Below are positions 18,364 through 26,736 of a stretch of DNA of 64,000 nucleotides, one piece after another. The stretch is from JAAGZL01 sp050288625 (lineage in GTDB: Bacteria; Pseudomonadota; Gammaproteobacteria; Chromatiales; Chromatiaceae): contig JBNKEE010000062.1 of the NCBI GenBank assembly GCA_050288625.1, positions 1 to 64,000 of the forward strand. Reading direction: 5' to 3'. Within the stretch, counting starts at the first letter, position 1. Each line of letters begins with the position of its first letter. The translations under genes and the position numbers were made by a program. The notes below the pieces were generated by a model, which saw only the letters and a program-made list of their open reading frames with translations, had not been told where the DNA came from and searched no databases.

Positions 18364-19779
18364 ATGTATAGCCATACGAATAACCAGTATAGGGCATCTT
18401 CTCCATATTTTAGGGAGAGCCGTTCAAGATCGATCTTTCTTGCGTCCTTAATTGGAATGGCGATAGTGGCTGCTCCATTTTTTACCGGTCGTTCAATTGT
18501 ATTTGCTGTGGCCTTTCTGGCTATCTCGATTATTATGGCTCTACTGTGGCGTAATTCCCCACGTGCATTAATATCGCTGGCCTCAATTTCTGCCGCAACA
18601 CCAATAGCCATTGCCAAACAGCAGTTTCCTTGCAACCTGATCTTTGCCGGATGGTGGGTGTTGTTTAATACACGGTATTTGTTCCAACTGCCGCGTTGGA
18701 TCTATCTACCCAGTTTTTTGGTGATATTAGGTATTTTGACCAGCTCTTTTAACTGGATGTCTGGCGATGTTGTGCGAAGCGTAATGCGTCAAGGCGCGTA
18801 TGCGATTAATTTTTTCCTGGGGCCGTTCCTGCTATTACCTATCTTGTATCTTAAATTGAGGGAGAGTAACGATCAAACGGCCAACCTTAGAGGGCTATTG
18901 TTTTTTCTGATCCTTCCATCAACAGCTATATTGATAGCGGCAAAACTATTCGGAACTGTATCTAATGCCTGGGAGGCGTCCATGCATGCAGCCATGCTTT
19001 CCGAAGGATTTTTGCAATACAGACTTGGTAATGTGTTTGTGAATTACCTAAGAACAGAGATAGGATTTATCCTTGCAGCCTTAATTTGCGCATCTGCGGC
19101 AATAGCCATGTCACACGTGAAAGGGTCTTATAGATTGTGGGCGATAGCGTGTTTGGCTATGAATGCTTTTTTGCTTCTTTCCACAGGTAGTTTTGGTAGT
19201 GGGGCTGCATGCTTTTTGGGATTGATTGCCATCTTTTACACGCAACTGCGTAAGATCAACAGCGCCAAGGTAGTGGCCTCCTTTGTTATAATTTGCTTGA
19301 CATTGATTCTGTCATATTTCTTTGCGCCTCAGAAGACAAAAGATTATTTGGCTCAACGGTTTGAGCATCGTGTTGTAAATGCGGATGCTGATAGGGTTAC
19401 GCTGTGGGGGAGAGCATTTGATGCATTTTTGGAGCATCCAGAAGGTGTGGGGCTTACGCTATCTGTTGGTAAAACTGTAACAACATATATGCATAATGAT
19501 TATCTGACTTATACGGTTAGCTACGGTTTTCTTGGTGGGCTGGCATATATGTCTTTGATTGTGGGGTTGCTGCTTTCCTTTTTGCGGGCGCGGAGAGGTG
19601 TAGGCAATGACCCGGCTGCACTTGCTGTGTATCTTGCTGGACTGGGAGTAGCTGTTGCGCTCGCGGCAAATGGAATGACAGATCATTCTAATGAGAATCG
19701 TTGGTACTTTAATGTGATTTGGTCGATCATTTGGTATTGCTACTTTTGCAGCAAGCCAATTGCGAAAAGGAGTATTTAG
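18364..19779 (+). CDS. O-antigen ligase/polymerase family membrane protein (Wzy-like)
   Basis: A 471-residue polytopic protein with about ten membrane segments and a large periplasmic loop near residues 320-390 that includes DRVTLWGRAFDAFLEHP. The latter, together with the following G-x-G, is the pattern of the Wzy_C/O-antigen ligase domain. It most likely polymerises the repeat units after flipping. Ligase activity is a less likely alternative, because the locus is of the exopolysaccharide rather than the LPS type. It follows the flippase by 83 bases. Confidence 0.78.
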   Translation: MYSHTNNQYRASSPYFRESRSRSIFLASLIGMAIVAAPFFTGRSIVFAVAFLAISIIMALLWRNSPRALISLASISAATPIAIAKQQFPCNLIFAGWWVLFNTRYLFQLPRWIYLPSFLVILGILTSSFNWMSGDVVRSVMRQGAYAINFFLGPFLLLPILYLKLRESNDQTANLRGLLFFLILPSTAILIAAKLFGTVSNAWEASMHAAMLSEGFLQYRLGNVFVNYLRTEIGFILAALICASAAIAMSHVKGSYRLWAIACLAMNAFLLLSTGSFGSGAACFLGLIAIFYTQLRKINSAKVVASFVIICLTLILSYFFAPQKTKDYLAQRFEHRVVNADADRVTLWGRAFDAFLEHPEGVGLTLSVGKTVTTYMHNDYLTYTVSYGFLGGLAYMSLIVGLLLSFLRARRGVGNDPAALAVYLAGLGVAVALAANGMTDHSNENRWYFNVIWSIIWYCYFCSKPIAKRSI

Positions 19780-19878
19780 TTTGTGCGGGATGTGAGAGAT
19801 GAGGTGAGAGTGGCTAAATCCATGCCTGAGCTATGATGCGTAGTTTACGAGAAAATGAAAACTAATGAGAGATAATAA

Positions 19879-20937
19879 ATGGCTAGTAGGAGAGTTGAAT
19901 GGATTGACGCATTAAGGGGGTGGGGTATTTTCCTGGTATTTCTTGGACATACTACTCTAATTAACAAGGACATTGATCATTATATTTTTTCATTTCATAT
20001 GCCTTTGTTCTTCTTTGTTTCTGGGCTGTTTTATAAAGAAGCGAAGGAATCTCTAGGTTTTCGTAGGTTTTTCTTTGAGAAATTGAATGCGCGTATGGTG
20101 CCTTATTTCTTGTTTGGATTTCTTACGTATTTTGTGTGGCTACTGCCAATATTGTTAAGGAAGTACGGTGTGTATCATGGGTTGCATGATATTCCTGAAA
20201 ATCTGTTTTGGAAGCCCGTTATTGGTATGTTTTATGGAATAGGGGATGCTGAGTGGCTTCCGCATAATTCTATTATGTGGTTTTTGGCTTGTACCTTCGT
20301 GGTGGAGATTCTCTTCTTTTTGATTAATATTGTTTGTAAGAGTAGATATTATGTCGGATTCGCGCTCATGTTGTTTGCTCTCATTGGTTATCTTGGATCT
20401 GTATATATGGCTGTACGTCTACCGTTCAGTATTGATGTCGCGTTAACCGCGGTTGTGTTCTACGGCATAGGTTTTTTAATGCAAGATTATCTGTTTAATT
20501 CTGAACCAAGGATTGTTGTTGCTATATTGTTCTGCCTATTCGGTCTGGTCCTTGGATTTACAAATGATAGGGTGGACATGAACTTTAACGTCTACGGTAA
20601 TCCAATATTATTCTATGCGTCGTCCTTTTTGAGTATTTTTGGATATATTGGTCTTGCTAAGTATGTTCGAGGATGGAGGATGGTTAATTATGTGGGTAAA
20701 AACAGCCTTGTATTTTTTCTTCTTCAGAATGTAGGATTTCTTATAATTAATGTTGTGGTGTATCTGGTCTTGCGGATCAGACCTCATTCGATGGAACCTA
20801 ATATGGGTTATGCATGTTGCTATGTTTTGTTGTCAATAATTGCATTATTTCCCATAGTGTTTCTTATTGTAAATAAAATTCCGGTAATGGTTCATGGCTT
20901 TAAGCGTGTAGAGAAGGAAGGGTATAGTTCCATGTAA
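19879..20937 (+). CDS. acyltransferase family 3 (fucose 4-O-acetylase-like)
   Basis: A 352-residue membrane protein with about ten hydrophobic segments. The first reads WIDALRGWGIFLVFLGHT, containing the family His, and IFSFHMPLFFFVSGLF follows; both are hallmarks of acyltransferase 3. Such proteins O-acetylate sugars of exported glycans using cytoplasmic acyl donors. With GDP-fucose genes nearby, a fucose or other hexose could be the target, but this is inference. The gene and the next few are noticeably richer in A and T than those upstream. Confidence 0.86.
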   Translation: MASRRVEWIDALRGWGIFLVFLGHTTLINKDIDHYIFSFHMPLFFFVSGLFYKEAKESLGFRRFFFEKLNARMVPYFLFGFLTYFVWLLPILLRKYGVYHGLHDIPENLFWKPVIGMFYGIGDAEWLPHNSIMWFLACTFVVEILFFLINIVCKSRYYVGFALMLFALIGYLGSVYMAVRLPFSIDVALTAVVFYGIGFLMQDYLFNSEPRIVVAILFCLFGLVLGFTNDRVDMNFNVYGNPILFYASSFLSIFGYIGLAKYVRGWRMVNYVGKNSLVFFLLQNVGFLIINVVVYLVLRIRPHSMEPNMGYACCYVLLSIIALFPIVFLIVNKIPVMVHGFKRVEKEGYSSM

Positions 20938-20986
20938 TAGTTGCTTGTTACATATGTCTAAATGGCAATCGTGTGGAGTAAAATAA

Positions 20987-21934
20987 TTGAGAGTGCTTGT
21001 TGTAACTAATTTATATCCAACACAGGATAGACCTTATATATGTCCCTTTGTAAAGGAGCAAGTTGAGTCATTACGAGAATGCTACTCTGATTCGGTTATT
21101 GACGTTCGAATAATCGAGGGAGAAAGACCTAGATGGGGTTATATAAGAGACATTTTCCTTTTGCCCATTACTGTTATGAGAGGTAAGTATGATATTGTCC
21201 ATGCGCATTTTGGACTAACACTAGTTTCTACATTATTCGTTCATATACCAGTGGTTATTACCTTTCATGGCTCGGATTTATTGATAAACCCCACAAAGCA
21301 TATTTCCAAACTGCTAGCTCCAATGGCGTCAAGGGCCATTGTTGTTTCTAACAAGCTCAAAGCATGCCTTGGTTATGGCGATGTGATCCCGTGCGGTATT
21401 GATGTTAAACGATTTTTGCTTCCCCCTGACATGGCATTCAAATCAAGTCCAAAGTTGCCTGGTGAGCTTACCGTTCTGTTTCCGTCTGATCCTGAAAGGC
21501 CAGTGAAAAATTACGACCTTTTTCTCGCTGTTTGCAAACAATTGGAAATGATGGGGTGTAAAGTAAAGATAGTTCATTTGGTTAACGTGGAAAGGATTAA
21601 GGTGCCAGAGCTATACTGGAACTGCGACATTATGCTGCTGACATCTTTTTCCGAAGGTTCTCCTACAGTTGTTAAGGAGGCTATAGCAGCTAAGCTTCCT
21701 TTTGTTTCTGTTGATGTGGGCGACGTAAGGGAGTGGGCGGATTTGGTAGAGTTTGGGGCTGTTGCTTCGGGCATAGATCCAAGCTCTATAGCAAGAAGTG
21801 TAATCGACCTTCTTGCAAAAATTGATTGCAGGTCGCTACTGGATAATGCAGCATGCCTTGAAGCTATGGATATAGAAAATCAGGCGAAACGGATTATGAA
21901 AATTTATAATGAAGTATTAGAAAGGCGCGGCTAA
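20987..21934 (+). CDS. family 4 glycosyltransferase
   Basis: A 315-residue GT-B enzyme, somewhat shorter than usual. It has VITFHGSDLLINP in the acceptor domain, CGIDVKRFLLPP at the hinge, LFPSDPERPVKNYDLFL starting the donor domain, and SFSEGSPTVVKEAIAAKLP with the E-x7-E donor motif. The start is a TTG at 20987 with GGAG at 20975-20978, eight bases upstream. No ATG fits, since the protein's first strand VLVVTNLYP begins two residues later. A GTG at 20993 is the only other choice. Confidence 0.85.
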   Translation: MRVLVVTNLYPTQDRPYICPFVKEQVESLRECYSDSVIDVRIIEGERPRWGYIRDIFLLPITVMRGKYDIVHAHFGLTLVSTLFVHIPVVITFHGSDLLINPTKHISKLLAPMASRAIVVSNKLKACLGYGDVIPCGIDVKRFLLPPDMAFKSSPKLPGELTVLFPSDPERPVKNYDLFLAVCKQLEMMGCKVKIVHLVNVERIKVPELYWNCDIMLLTSFSEGSPTVVKEAIAAKLPFVSVDVGDVREWADLVEFGAVASGIDPSSIARSVIDLLAKIDCRSLLDNAACLEAMDIENQAKRIMKIYNEVLERRG

Positions 21935-21938
21935 ATAT

Positions 21939-22433
21939 ATGACCCCTAGCAAGCCAAAACTGATGATCGTACTAGGTAGTGGTGGGCACACATCTCAAAT
22001 GATAAAAGTTACGGAAATGCTGGTCTATTATTATGATTTTGAATATGTTGTTAATGATGATGACGATAAATCCATAAATAAAATCAAATTTCCTGGTAAG
22101 GTATATGCTATACCAAGGCCCAGGGTGATATATGATAAATCAGTAATCAGATCTGTCCTTCTAACAATTAAAAGCATTATTGCATCATTCGGTATTGTAA
22201 TGAGATCTACCGCGCTTGGAATCGTTAGCGCTGGTCCAGGATTGACGGTGCCTTTATTTCTCTGGGCTTTTGTATTTAAAAAGAAAAGAGTGTTTATAGA
22301 ATCCTGGTCAAGGGTTACGACAAGATCGACTTCTGGCGTGATTTGTTACTATCTGTCTGATCTTTTCTTTGTCCAATGGCCAGAATTAAAAAAAGAATAT
22401 CCTAAGGCAATTTATGCTGGGAGATTAGGATGA
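21939..22433 (+). CDS. Alg14/PssD-like glycosyltransferase subunit (membrane anchor)
   Basis: A 164-residue protein with MIVLGSGGHTSQMIKV near the N-terminus, the hallmark glycine loop of Alg14/PssD, and a hydrophobic stretch GLTVPLFLWAFVF. In the two-subunit enzymes this chain binds the acceptor and recruits the catalytic partner to the membrane. It overlaps the next gene by four bases (ATGA), a tight coupling that matches a heterodimer. Together they transfer a sugar, in characterised cases GlcNAc or glucuronic acid, onto a lipid-linked acceptor. Confidence 0.87.
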   Translation: MTPSKPKLMIVLGSGGHTSQMIKVTEMLVYYYDFEYVVNDDDDKSINKIKFPGKVYAIPRPRVIYDKSVIRSVLLTIKSIIASFGIVMRSTALGIVSAGPGLTVPLFLWAFVFKKKRVFIESWSRVTTRSTSGVICYYLSDLFFVQWPELKKEYPKAIYAGRLG

Positions 22434-22870
22434 TATTTGTAACCGTTGGTACAACTCAGTTTGATGAGCTTGTGGAGGCAATAGATAAGATTGCGCCGGA
22501 TCTGGAGGATACTGTAATTGTTCAGGCAGGAAACCATGAATATGTGCCACAAAATTGCCAATATTTTTCTTTTACCAATAATTTTTCAGACTTCTTGGGG
22601 CGGGCGGATATCGTTATCGCCCATGGGGGCGCAGGTATAACTTTTGAAACATTGAATTTGCAGAAGCGACTTATTTCGGTTGAGAACACCAATGTTATTG
22701 ATAGACATCAGAGTGATCTGATCAGAAAGCTATCTAGTGAAGGTTATCTTGTATGGTGCGAGGATACGAACCGTTTGAATGATTATATTAAAGAGGCGCG
22801 CAGAACAGAAATTAAGAAGTATGTAAGACCTCATTGTAAAATTGGAAAGGTTATTATTGATTATCTTTGA
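22430..22870 (+). CDS. Alg13/PssE-like glycosyltransferase subunit (catalytic)
   Basis: A 146-residue chain matching the C-terminal half of GT28 enzymes. It starts IFVTVGTTQFDELVEAID, and has ADIVIAHGGAGITFETL, the donor-nucleotide binding loop, then VIDRHQSDL. It pairs with the overlapping upstream Alg14-like subunit. It is the last gene of the plus-strand glycan block; the next gene is convergent. Confidence 0.88.
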   Translation: MIFVTVGTTQFDELVEAIDKIAPDLEDTVIVQAGNHEYVPQNCQYFSFTNNFSDFLGRADIVIAHGGAGITFETLNLQKRLISVENTNVIDRHQSDLIRKLSSEGYLVWCEDTNRLNDYIKEARRTEIKKYVRPHCKIGKVIIDYL

Positions 22871-22905
22871 CTGCTACATAGTCAATGCGGAATATTAATG
22901 ATCAG

Positions 22906-23556
22906 TTAATCTGGGTTATGTTTGTAAGCGTTGTAATCTATTTTAACTGACTCTATATCTATATGGTCCTTAACGGAAAAAAGGCCAATAGTATCAGCTC
23001 TATTAACAGTGTCTAAATATTTCAGTACAACATGATACTGCTCTCGATTCCAAAAATCGTGAATTAGTATCTTTACATCTTGATTCATGTGGCATTCCAT
23101 TATTATTTTTAGGGTACATGCCACTCTAAATCTTCCATCTACAAGTGCTGTATCTATTGCCTTACTATCTATTTGTTTGAAAATATTTGAGGAGTATGCT
23201 TCGAATAGATGCTGATTTTTATCTGTTACTGGATATCCCCAATCGCGAGTGGGACCTAAATCTGAATGAAATATGTGGAGCCGTTTGTGTTGATGGCGCC
23301 TGATAACCAAGTATTGCTGCATATAGTTTATCCACTCGCGGTTCGACTCAACTGTAAATATGTTTGCTTTTGATTTCTGGATTGCTCGCAAAGAACTGCC
23401 TCCTAATCCGAATTCAATGTAGTGCCGTGACTCTTTTATCGCATCATCAAAAATAGCAATTTCAGCCTTAGACATAATAAATGGATATAAAAGCGGATAT
23501 GGGGAAAACTGGTCCAATTTCCTTATCGCTTTCTTAGCCTTTGTTTTAAATGTCAT
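22906..23556 (-). CDS. hypothetical protein with methyltransferase-like fold
   Basis: A 216-residue protein on the opposite strand to the glycosyltransferases. The segment YIEFGLGGSS near residues 47-56 resembles the glycine loop of SAM-dependent methyltransferases. IFTVESNREWINYM fits the following acidic strand, and TALVDGRFRVACTLK fits the fourth strand. I do not recognise the exact family. Similar chains occur in glycan loci, where they may methylate sugars, but this is inference. It ends 36 bases from the Alg13-like gene, tail to tail, and lies 29 bases after the fcl stop, so it could be the last gene of the gmd-fcl transcript. Confidence 0.5.
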   Translation of the reverse strand: MTFKTKAKKAIRKLDQFSPYPLLYPFIMSKAEIAIFDDAIKESRHYIEFGLGGSSLRAIQKSKANIFTVESNREWINYMQQYLVIRRHQHKRLHIFHSDLGPTRDWGYPVTDKNQHLFEAYSSNIFKQIDSKAIDTALVDGRFRVACTLKIIMECHMNQDVKILIHDFWNREQYHVVLKYLDTVNRADTIGLFSVKDHIDIESVKIDYNAYKHNPD

Positions 23557-23585
23557 TTTGATGTTGTGCCATAGTATGTCTTCAC

Positions 23586-24539
23586 TTATCTTTGCCTAAT
23601 ATACCACTCATAAGTACTAGCCAACCCATTTTCCAGCGATATCGCATATTCCCAACCAAGAGCGCGTAAGCGCGAAACATCCATAAGTTTTCTTTCTGTT
23701 CCGTCAGGCTTGGATTCATCAAAGATCATTTCACCTTGGAAGCCAACTACTCTCTTCATGGTCTCGGCCAGTTCCCGTATGGTGCAGTCAACACCTGAGC
23801 CGACATTGATATGAGAAAGCATGGGCTGTGTGTTGTCTTGATATCTTGCCTGGTCGAGTTCAAGGACAAATAGAGACGCGGTCGCCATGTCATCTACATG
23901 CAGAAATTCCCTTTTCGGTTTGCCACTGCCCCATACCACGACCTCTTTGTCTCCATTTGTCTTGGCTTCATGGAAACGTCGCATCAGCGCTGGGATGACG
24001 TGGGAGTTTTCCGGATGGAAGTTGTCTCCCGGGCCGTACAGGTTGGTTGGCATCACAGAGCGGTAATCTGTGCCGTATTGGCGATTGTAGGACTCGCATA
24101 GTTTTATCCCGGCAATCTTTGCCAACGCATAAGGTTCATTGGTCGGTTCAAGCACCCCGGTTAACAGGGCGTCTTCGCGCATTGGCTGTTCCACTTCCTT
24201 CGGGTATATGCAGGAGCTGCCCAAGAACAGTAGACGTTCAACACTGTTTCTGTAGGCGGCATCAATAATATTCGACTCTATCATCAGGTTTTGATAGATG
24301 AACTCAGCAGGATAGGTGTTGTTGGCGTGGATACCGCCGACTTTGGCCGCGGCCAGGATTACATATTCAGGTTTTTCCTGTGCGAAGAACGATCTGACCT
24401 GTTCCTGTTCAGTCAGGTCCAGCTCTTTATGGGTTCTTGTGACAAGGTTGCTGCATCCCCTAGCTTCAAGCTGGCGTACGATAGCTGATCCAACAAGGCC
24501 GTTGTGCCCGGCCACATATATTTTGCTGTCTTTATTCAT
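23586..24539 (-). CDS. fcl: GDP-L-fucose synthase
   Basis: Epimerises and reduces GDP-4-keto-6-deoxymannose to GDP-L-fucose with NADPH. It has 317 residues, standard length. The nucleotide motif GHNGLVGSAI is at about 11-20, GSSCIYPKE contains the catalytic Ser and Cys, and EPYALAKIAG carries the Tyr and Lys. It partners gmd, which lies 850 bp upstream on the same strand. Between them sit a toxin-antitoxin pair and a decayed second copy of the fcl 5' end. The pair would normally be adjacent. Confidence 0.95.
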   Translation of the reverse strand: MNKDSKIYVAGHNGLVGSAIVRQLEARGCSNLVTRTHKELDLTEQEQVRSFFAQEKPEYVILAAAKVGGIHANNTYPAEFIYQNLMIESNIIDAAYRNSVERLLFLGSSCIYPKEVEQPMREDALLTGVLEPTNEPYALAKIAGIKLCESYNRQYGTDYRSVMPTNLYGPGDNFHPENSHVIPALMRRFHEAKTNGDKEVVVWGSGKPKREFLHVDDMATASLFVLELDQARYQDNTQPMLSHINVGSGVDCTIRELAETMKRVVGFQGEMIFDESKPDGTERKLMDVSRLRALGWEYAISLENGLASTYEWYIRQR

Positions 24540-24595
24540 GGCTTGGTTCTAAATTGCCTGGATCCTGGGGTCAAGCTGAGAGATGGTGGCTGTTT

Positions 24596-24660
24596 GTTGT
24601 ATCCGGCTACATAGGTTTTGCTGTTTTTGTTCATGACTGCTTTTTATATTTCCTGGATCC
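24596..24660 (-). pseudogene. decayed duplicate of the fcl 5' end
   Basis: These 65 bases align without gaps to 24501-24565, which span about 25 bp upstream of fcl and its first 13 codons. I count 51 of 65 identical. Read on the minus strand the copy gives MNKNSKTYVAGY against MNKDSKIYVAGH in fcl, then runs into unrelated sequence. It therefore looks like a remnant of a tandem duplication or of an older fcl displaced by rearrangement. The flanking CCTGGATCC is shared by both copies and continues here into a palindromic repeat. Confidence 0.7.
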
Positions 24661-24682
24661 CGGCCTTTGCCGGGATGACGGG
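24651..24682. repeat. GGATCCCGGC / GCCGGGAT palindromic repeat
   Basis: ATCCCGGC at 24657-24664 pairs with GCCGGGAT at 24669-24676 around a short loop and is followed by GACGGG. This resembles the dispersed 'CGTCATCCCGGC...' intergenic repeats common in many proteobacteria. It lies between yoeB and the fcl remnant and could fold as an mRNA hairpin. Confidence 0.55.
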
Positions 24683-24710
24683 TGAGTGGATAAGCTGCTT
24701 ACGTTGGTCC

Positions 24711-24977
24711 TCATTCATAATGCGTCCATAGTCGTATGATCTTGACCGTTTTCTCTTCTTCATAAATCTGATATACGATCCGATGTTGAATGTTAATACG
24801 GCGGGAATAGGCGCCAGCCAGATCGCCCATCAGTTTTTCGTAAGGGGGAGGATTTTGCAAAGGATTCTTTTCTAGAATCTTTAGCAATGCCTGTGCCTTG
24901 TTTTTTAGCCCTGATTGAGCAAGTTTTTTTGCATCCTTTTGAGCTTGCTTGGTATATACCAGTGACCATTTCACCAA
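24711..24977 (-). CDS. yoeB: YoeB/Txe-family toxin (ribosome-dependent mRNA endonuclease)
   Basis: An 88-residue RelE-superfamily toxin. The C-terminal half is diagnostic: YSRRINIQHRIVYQI followed by KIIRLWTHYE, with the conserved Arg residues and the near-terminal His used in cleavage. It cuts mRNA in the ribosome when freed from its antitoxin. The start overlaps the antitoxin stop by seven bases, so translation is coupled. Its location between gmd and fcl is unusual and suggests insertion into an existing operon. Confidence 0.93.
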   Translation of the reverse strand: MVKWSLVYTKQAQKDAKKLAQSGLKNKAQALLKILEKNPLQNPPPYEKLMGDLAGAYSRRINIQHRIVYQIYEEEKTVKIIRLWTHYE

Positions 24978-25213
24978 TCTAATTCCTTGTCACACTCTTG
25001 TAGTGGTGTATTCAAACCTTCCTTGATTGATTTCTGCATACCCGGCACAGATAGGAGATGCATTGTTTCTGCAATTGCGTTCCAGTCCTCCTCTGAAACA
25101 AGAACTGCATTTCCTCTCTTTCCGGTAATTACGATAGGTTGGTGGGTACTCGCCGCTTCATCAATTAGACTGTAGAGCTTGGAACGGGCCTCGGTAGCAT
25201 TGAGGATAGTCAT
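24971..25213 (-). CDS. yefM: YefM/Phd-family antitoxin
   Basis: An 80-residue antitoxin. The N-terminal DNA-binding half (ATEARSKLYSLIDEAASTHQPIVI, given here in part, then GKRGNAVLVSEEDW) is characteristic of Phd/YefM. The C-terminal tail, rich in charged residues, would wrap the toxin. A very strong AAGGAGGT site lies just upstream of the ATG. It should repress its own promoter together with YoeB through the palindromic site at 25235-25258. Confidence 0.93.
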   Translation of the reverse strand: MTILNATEARSKLYSLIDEAASTHQPIVITGKRGNAVLVSEEDWNAIAETMHLLSVPGMQKSIKEGLNTPLQECDKELDW

Positions 25214-25234
25214 AGTTATTACCTCCTTGTTGAA

Positions 25235-25258
25235 GTGTACGTTATTGCGTACGTAATA
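25235..25258 (-). promoter_or_regulatory. putative YefM-YoeB operator
   Basis: Two TAC-centred dyads lie side by side: GTGTAC at 25235-25240 and CGTACG at 25248-25253, within a GTTATTG spacer. Known YefM operators are a pair of TGTACA-like palindromes just upstream of yefM, and the position 22-45 bp before the ATG fits. The regulatory role is inferred from family knowledge. Confidence 0.5.
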
Positions 25259-25391
25259 GCAATCCTATTCTATGTCCAGGTAGAGCGATATTGTGCGGTA
25301 TAGGTTTCTGCGGAAATCTTTGGAACCATGTGAAACTCCCGGACCCAGCGATCAAGTTGCGGTGTGACGAGCTATTTTGTGTAGCTCAACG

Positions 25392-26480
25392 TCATTCATT
25401 GTAATCATAGGCCTTATAGCCATGTTCCCTGACCAAGGCGTCCCTTTCGGCGAGCTTTAGATCGCTCTCCATCATCTCATGCACCATCTCTTCGAAGGTT
25501 ATCTTGGGCTCCCATCCAAGTTTCTCTTTGGCCTTGGTAGGATCACCTAGTAGCGTCTCCACTTCTGTCGGTCTGAAATATCTCGGGTCAACCTGAACAA
25601 TGCACTGGTCGGTCTCAGTGTCATACCCTTTTTCATCCACACCTTTGCCCTCCCAGCGTATCTTTTTTCCGATATGATCATATGCGGCGTTGACGAAATC
25701 GCGTACGGAATACTGCACGCCGGTAGCGATACAGAAATCATCCGGTTCGTCTTGTTGTAACATAAGCCATTGCATCTCAACGAAGTCTTTGGCGTGCCCC
25801 CAATCGCGCAGCGCATCCAGATTCCCAAGATAGAGGCAATCCTGCAAACCCATGTGGATTCTGGATAGAGCCCGCGTGATCTTGCGGGTAACGAAGGTTT
25901 CGCCCCTTATGGGAGACTCATGGTTAAACAGTATGCCGTTGCATGCGTACATGCCGTAGGCCTCGCGGTAGTTTACCGTTATCCAGTAGGCATAGAGTTT
26001 TGCAGCGGCATAAGGTGAGCGTGGATAGAATGGGGTGGTCTCCTTTTGCGGGACCTCCTGTACCAAGCCATAGAGCTCCGAGGTTGACGCCTGGTAATAG
26101 CGCGTCTTTTTTTCCAAGCCGGAGATGCGGATTGCATCCAGAATACGCAGTGCCCCGAGACCCACTGTATCTGCAGTGTATTCCGGGCTCTCAAATGAGA
26201 CGGCAACGTGACTTTGTGCGCCCAGGTTATAGATCTCATCAGGGACAATCTGCTGAATGATACGCACCAGATTCATGGAATCAGACAGGTCCCCATAATG
26301 TAGGATAAATCTGCGCCCAGTCTCGTGCGGATCCTGATATAGGTGGTCGATTCGATCCGTATTGAAGGATGATGAGCGGCGTTTGATGCCGTGAACCTCA
26401 TATCCCTTTTCAAGAAGAAGTTCGGCTAGATAAGCTCCATCTTGACCGGTAACCCCTGTGATTAATGCTACTTTTGCCAT
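25392..26480 (-). CDS. gmd: GDP-mannose 4,6-dehydratase
   Basis: First step from GDP-mannose to GDP-fucose (or GDP-rhamnose). It has 362 residues. The NADP motif TGVTGQDGAYLAELLL begins near residue 8, STSELYG carries the catalytic Thr/Ser and Glu, and YPRSPYAAAKLYAYW the Tyr and Lys. It is the first gene of the minus-strand set gmd-yefM-yoeB-fcl. A 256-bp divergent gap separates it from the TPR lipoprotein gene and should hold both promoters. With manC and fcl the window contains a complete GDP-fucose path. Confidence 0.96.
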   Translation of the reverse strand: MAKVALITGVTGQDGAYLAELLLEKGYEVHGIKRRSSSFNTDRIDHLYQDPHETGRRFILHYGDLSDSMNLVRIIQQIVPDEIYNLGAQSHVAVSFESPEYTADTVGLGALRILDAIRISGLEKKTRYYQASTSELYGLVQEVPQKETTPFYPRSPYAAAKLYAYWITVNYREAYGMYACNGILFNHESPIRGETFVTRKITRALSRIHMGLQDCLYLGNLDALRDWGHAKDFVEMQWLMLQQDEPDDFCIATGVQYSVRDFVNAAYDHIGKKIRWEGKGVDEKGYDTETDQCIVQVDPRYFRPTEVETLLGDPTKAKEKLGWEPKITFEEMVHEMMESDLKLAERDALVREHGYKAYDYNE

Positions 26481-26736
26481 TATTGTTCCTTGAGACCCAT
26501 GCCGGGTGTTAAATATTCTGTTTATTGGCTCAATATTAACACTGCGCCACGGAATTGTTGACTGTCAATTAACGGATGCTGGTATTAGGGGAATGGGATA
26601 GGGCTAATTTGAGCGCGGTGCTCCATTATTTTCCCGGTTTCCACGCCTGGGTAAGAGAATGTATAATTATACCTCTTAATAGATGCTGTTCTAGAATACC
26701 CCAATAACTACCCTAACTTACATACGAGGTGTCGGT
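26481..26736. other. divergent intergenic region gmd / TPR lipoprotein
   Basis: These 256 bases hold no plausible gene. They should contain the promoters for gmd (leftward) and the TPR gene (rightward). GAGG at about 26726-26729 is the ribosome site for the GTG start at 26737. I could not pick out a clear -35/-10 pair. Confidence 0.4.

Noticed and set aside
22906..23556. Assigning a specific methyltransferase family
   Set aside because: Only a weak SAM-loop resemblance is present, so the call is left as hypothetical.
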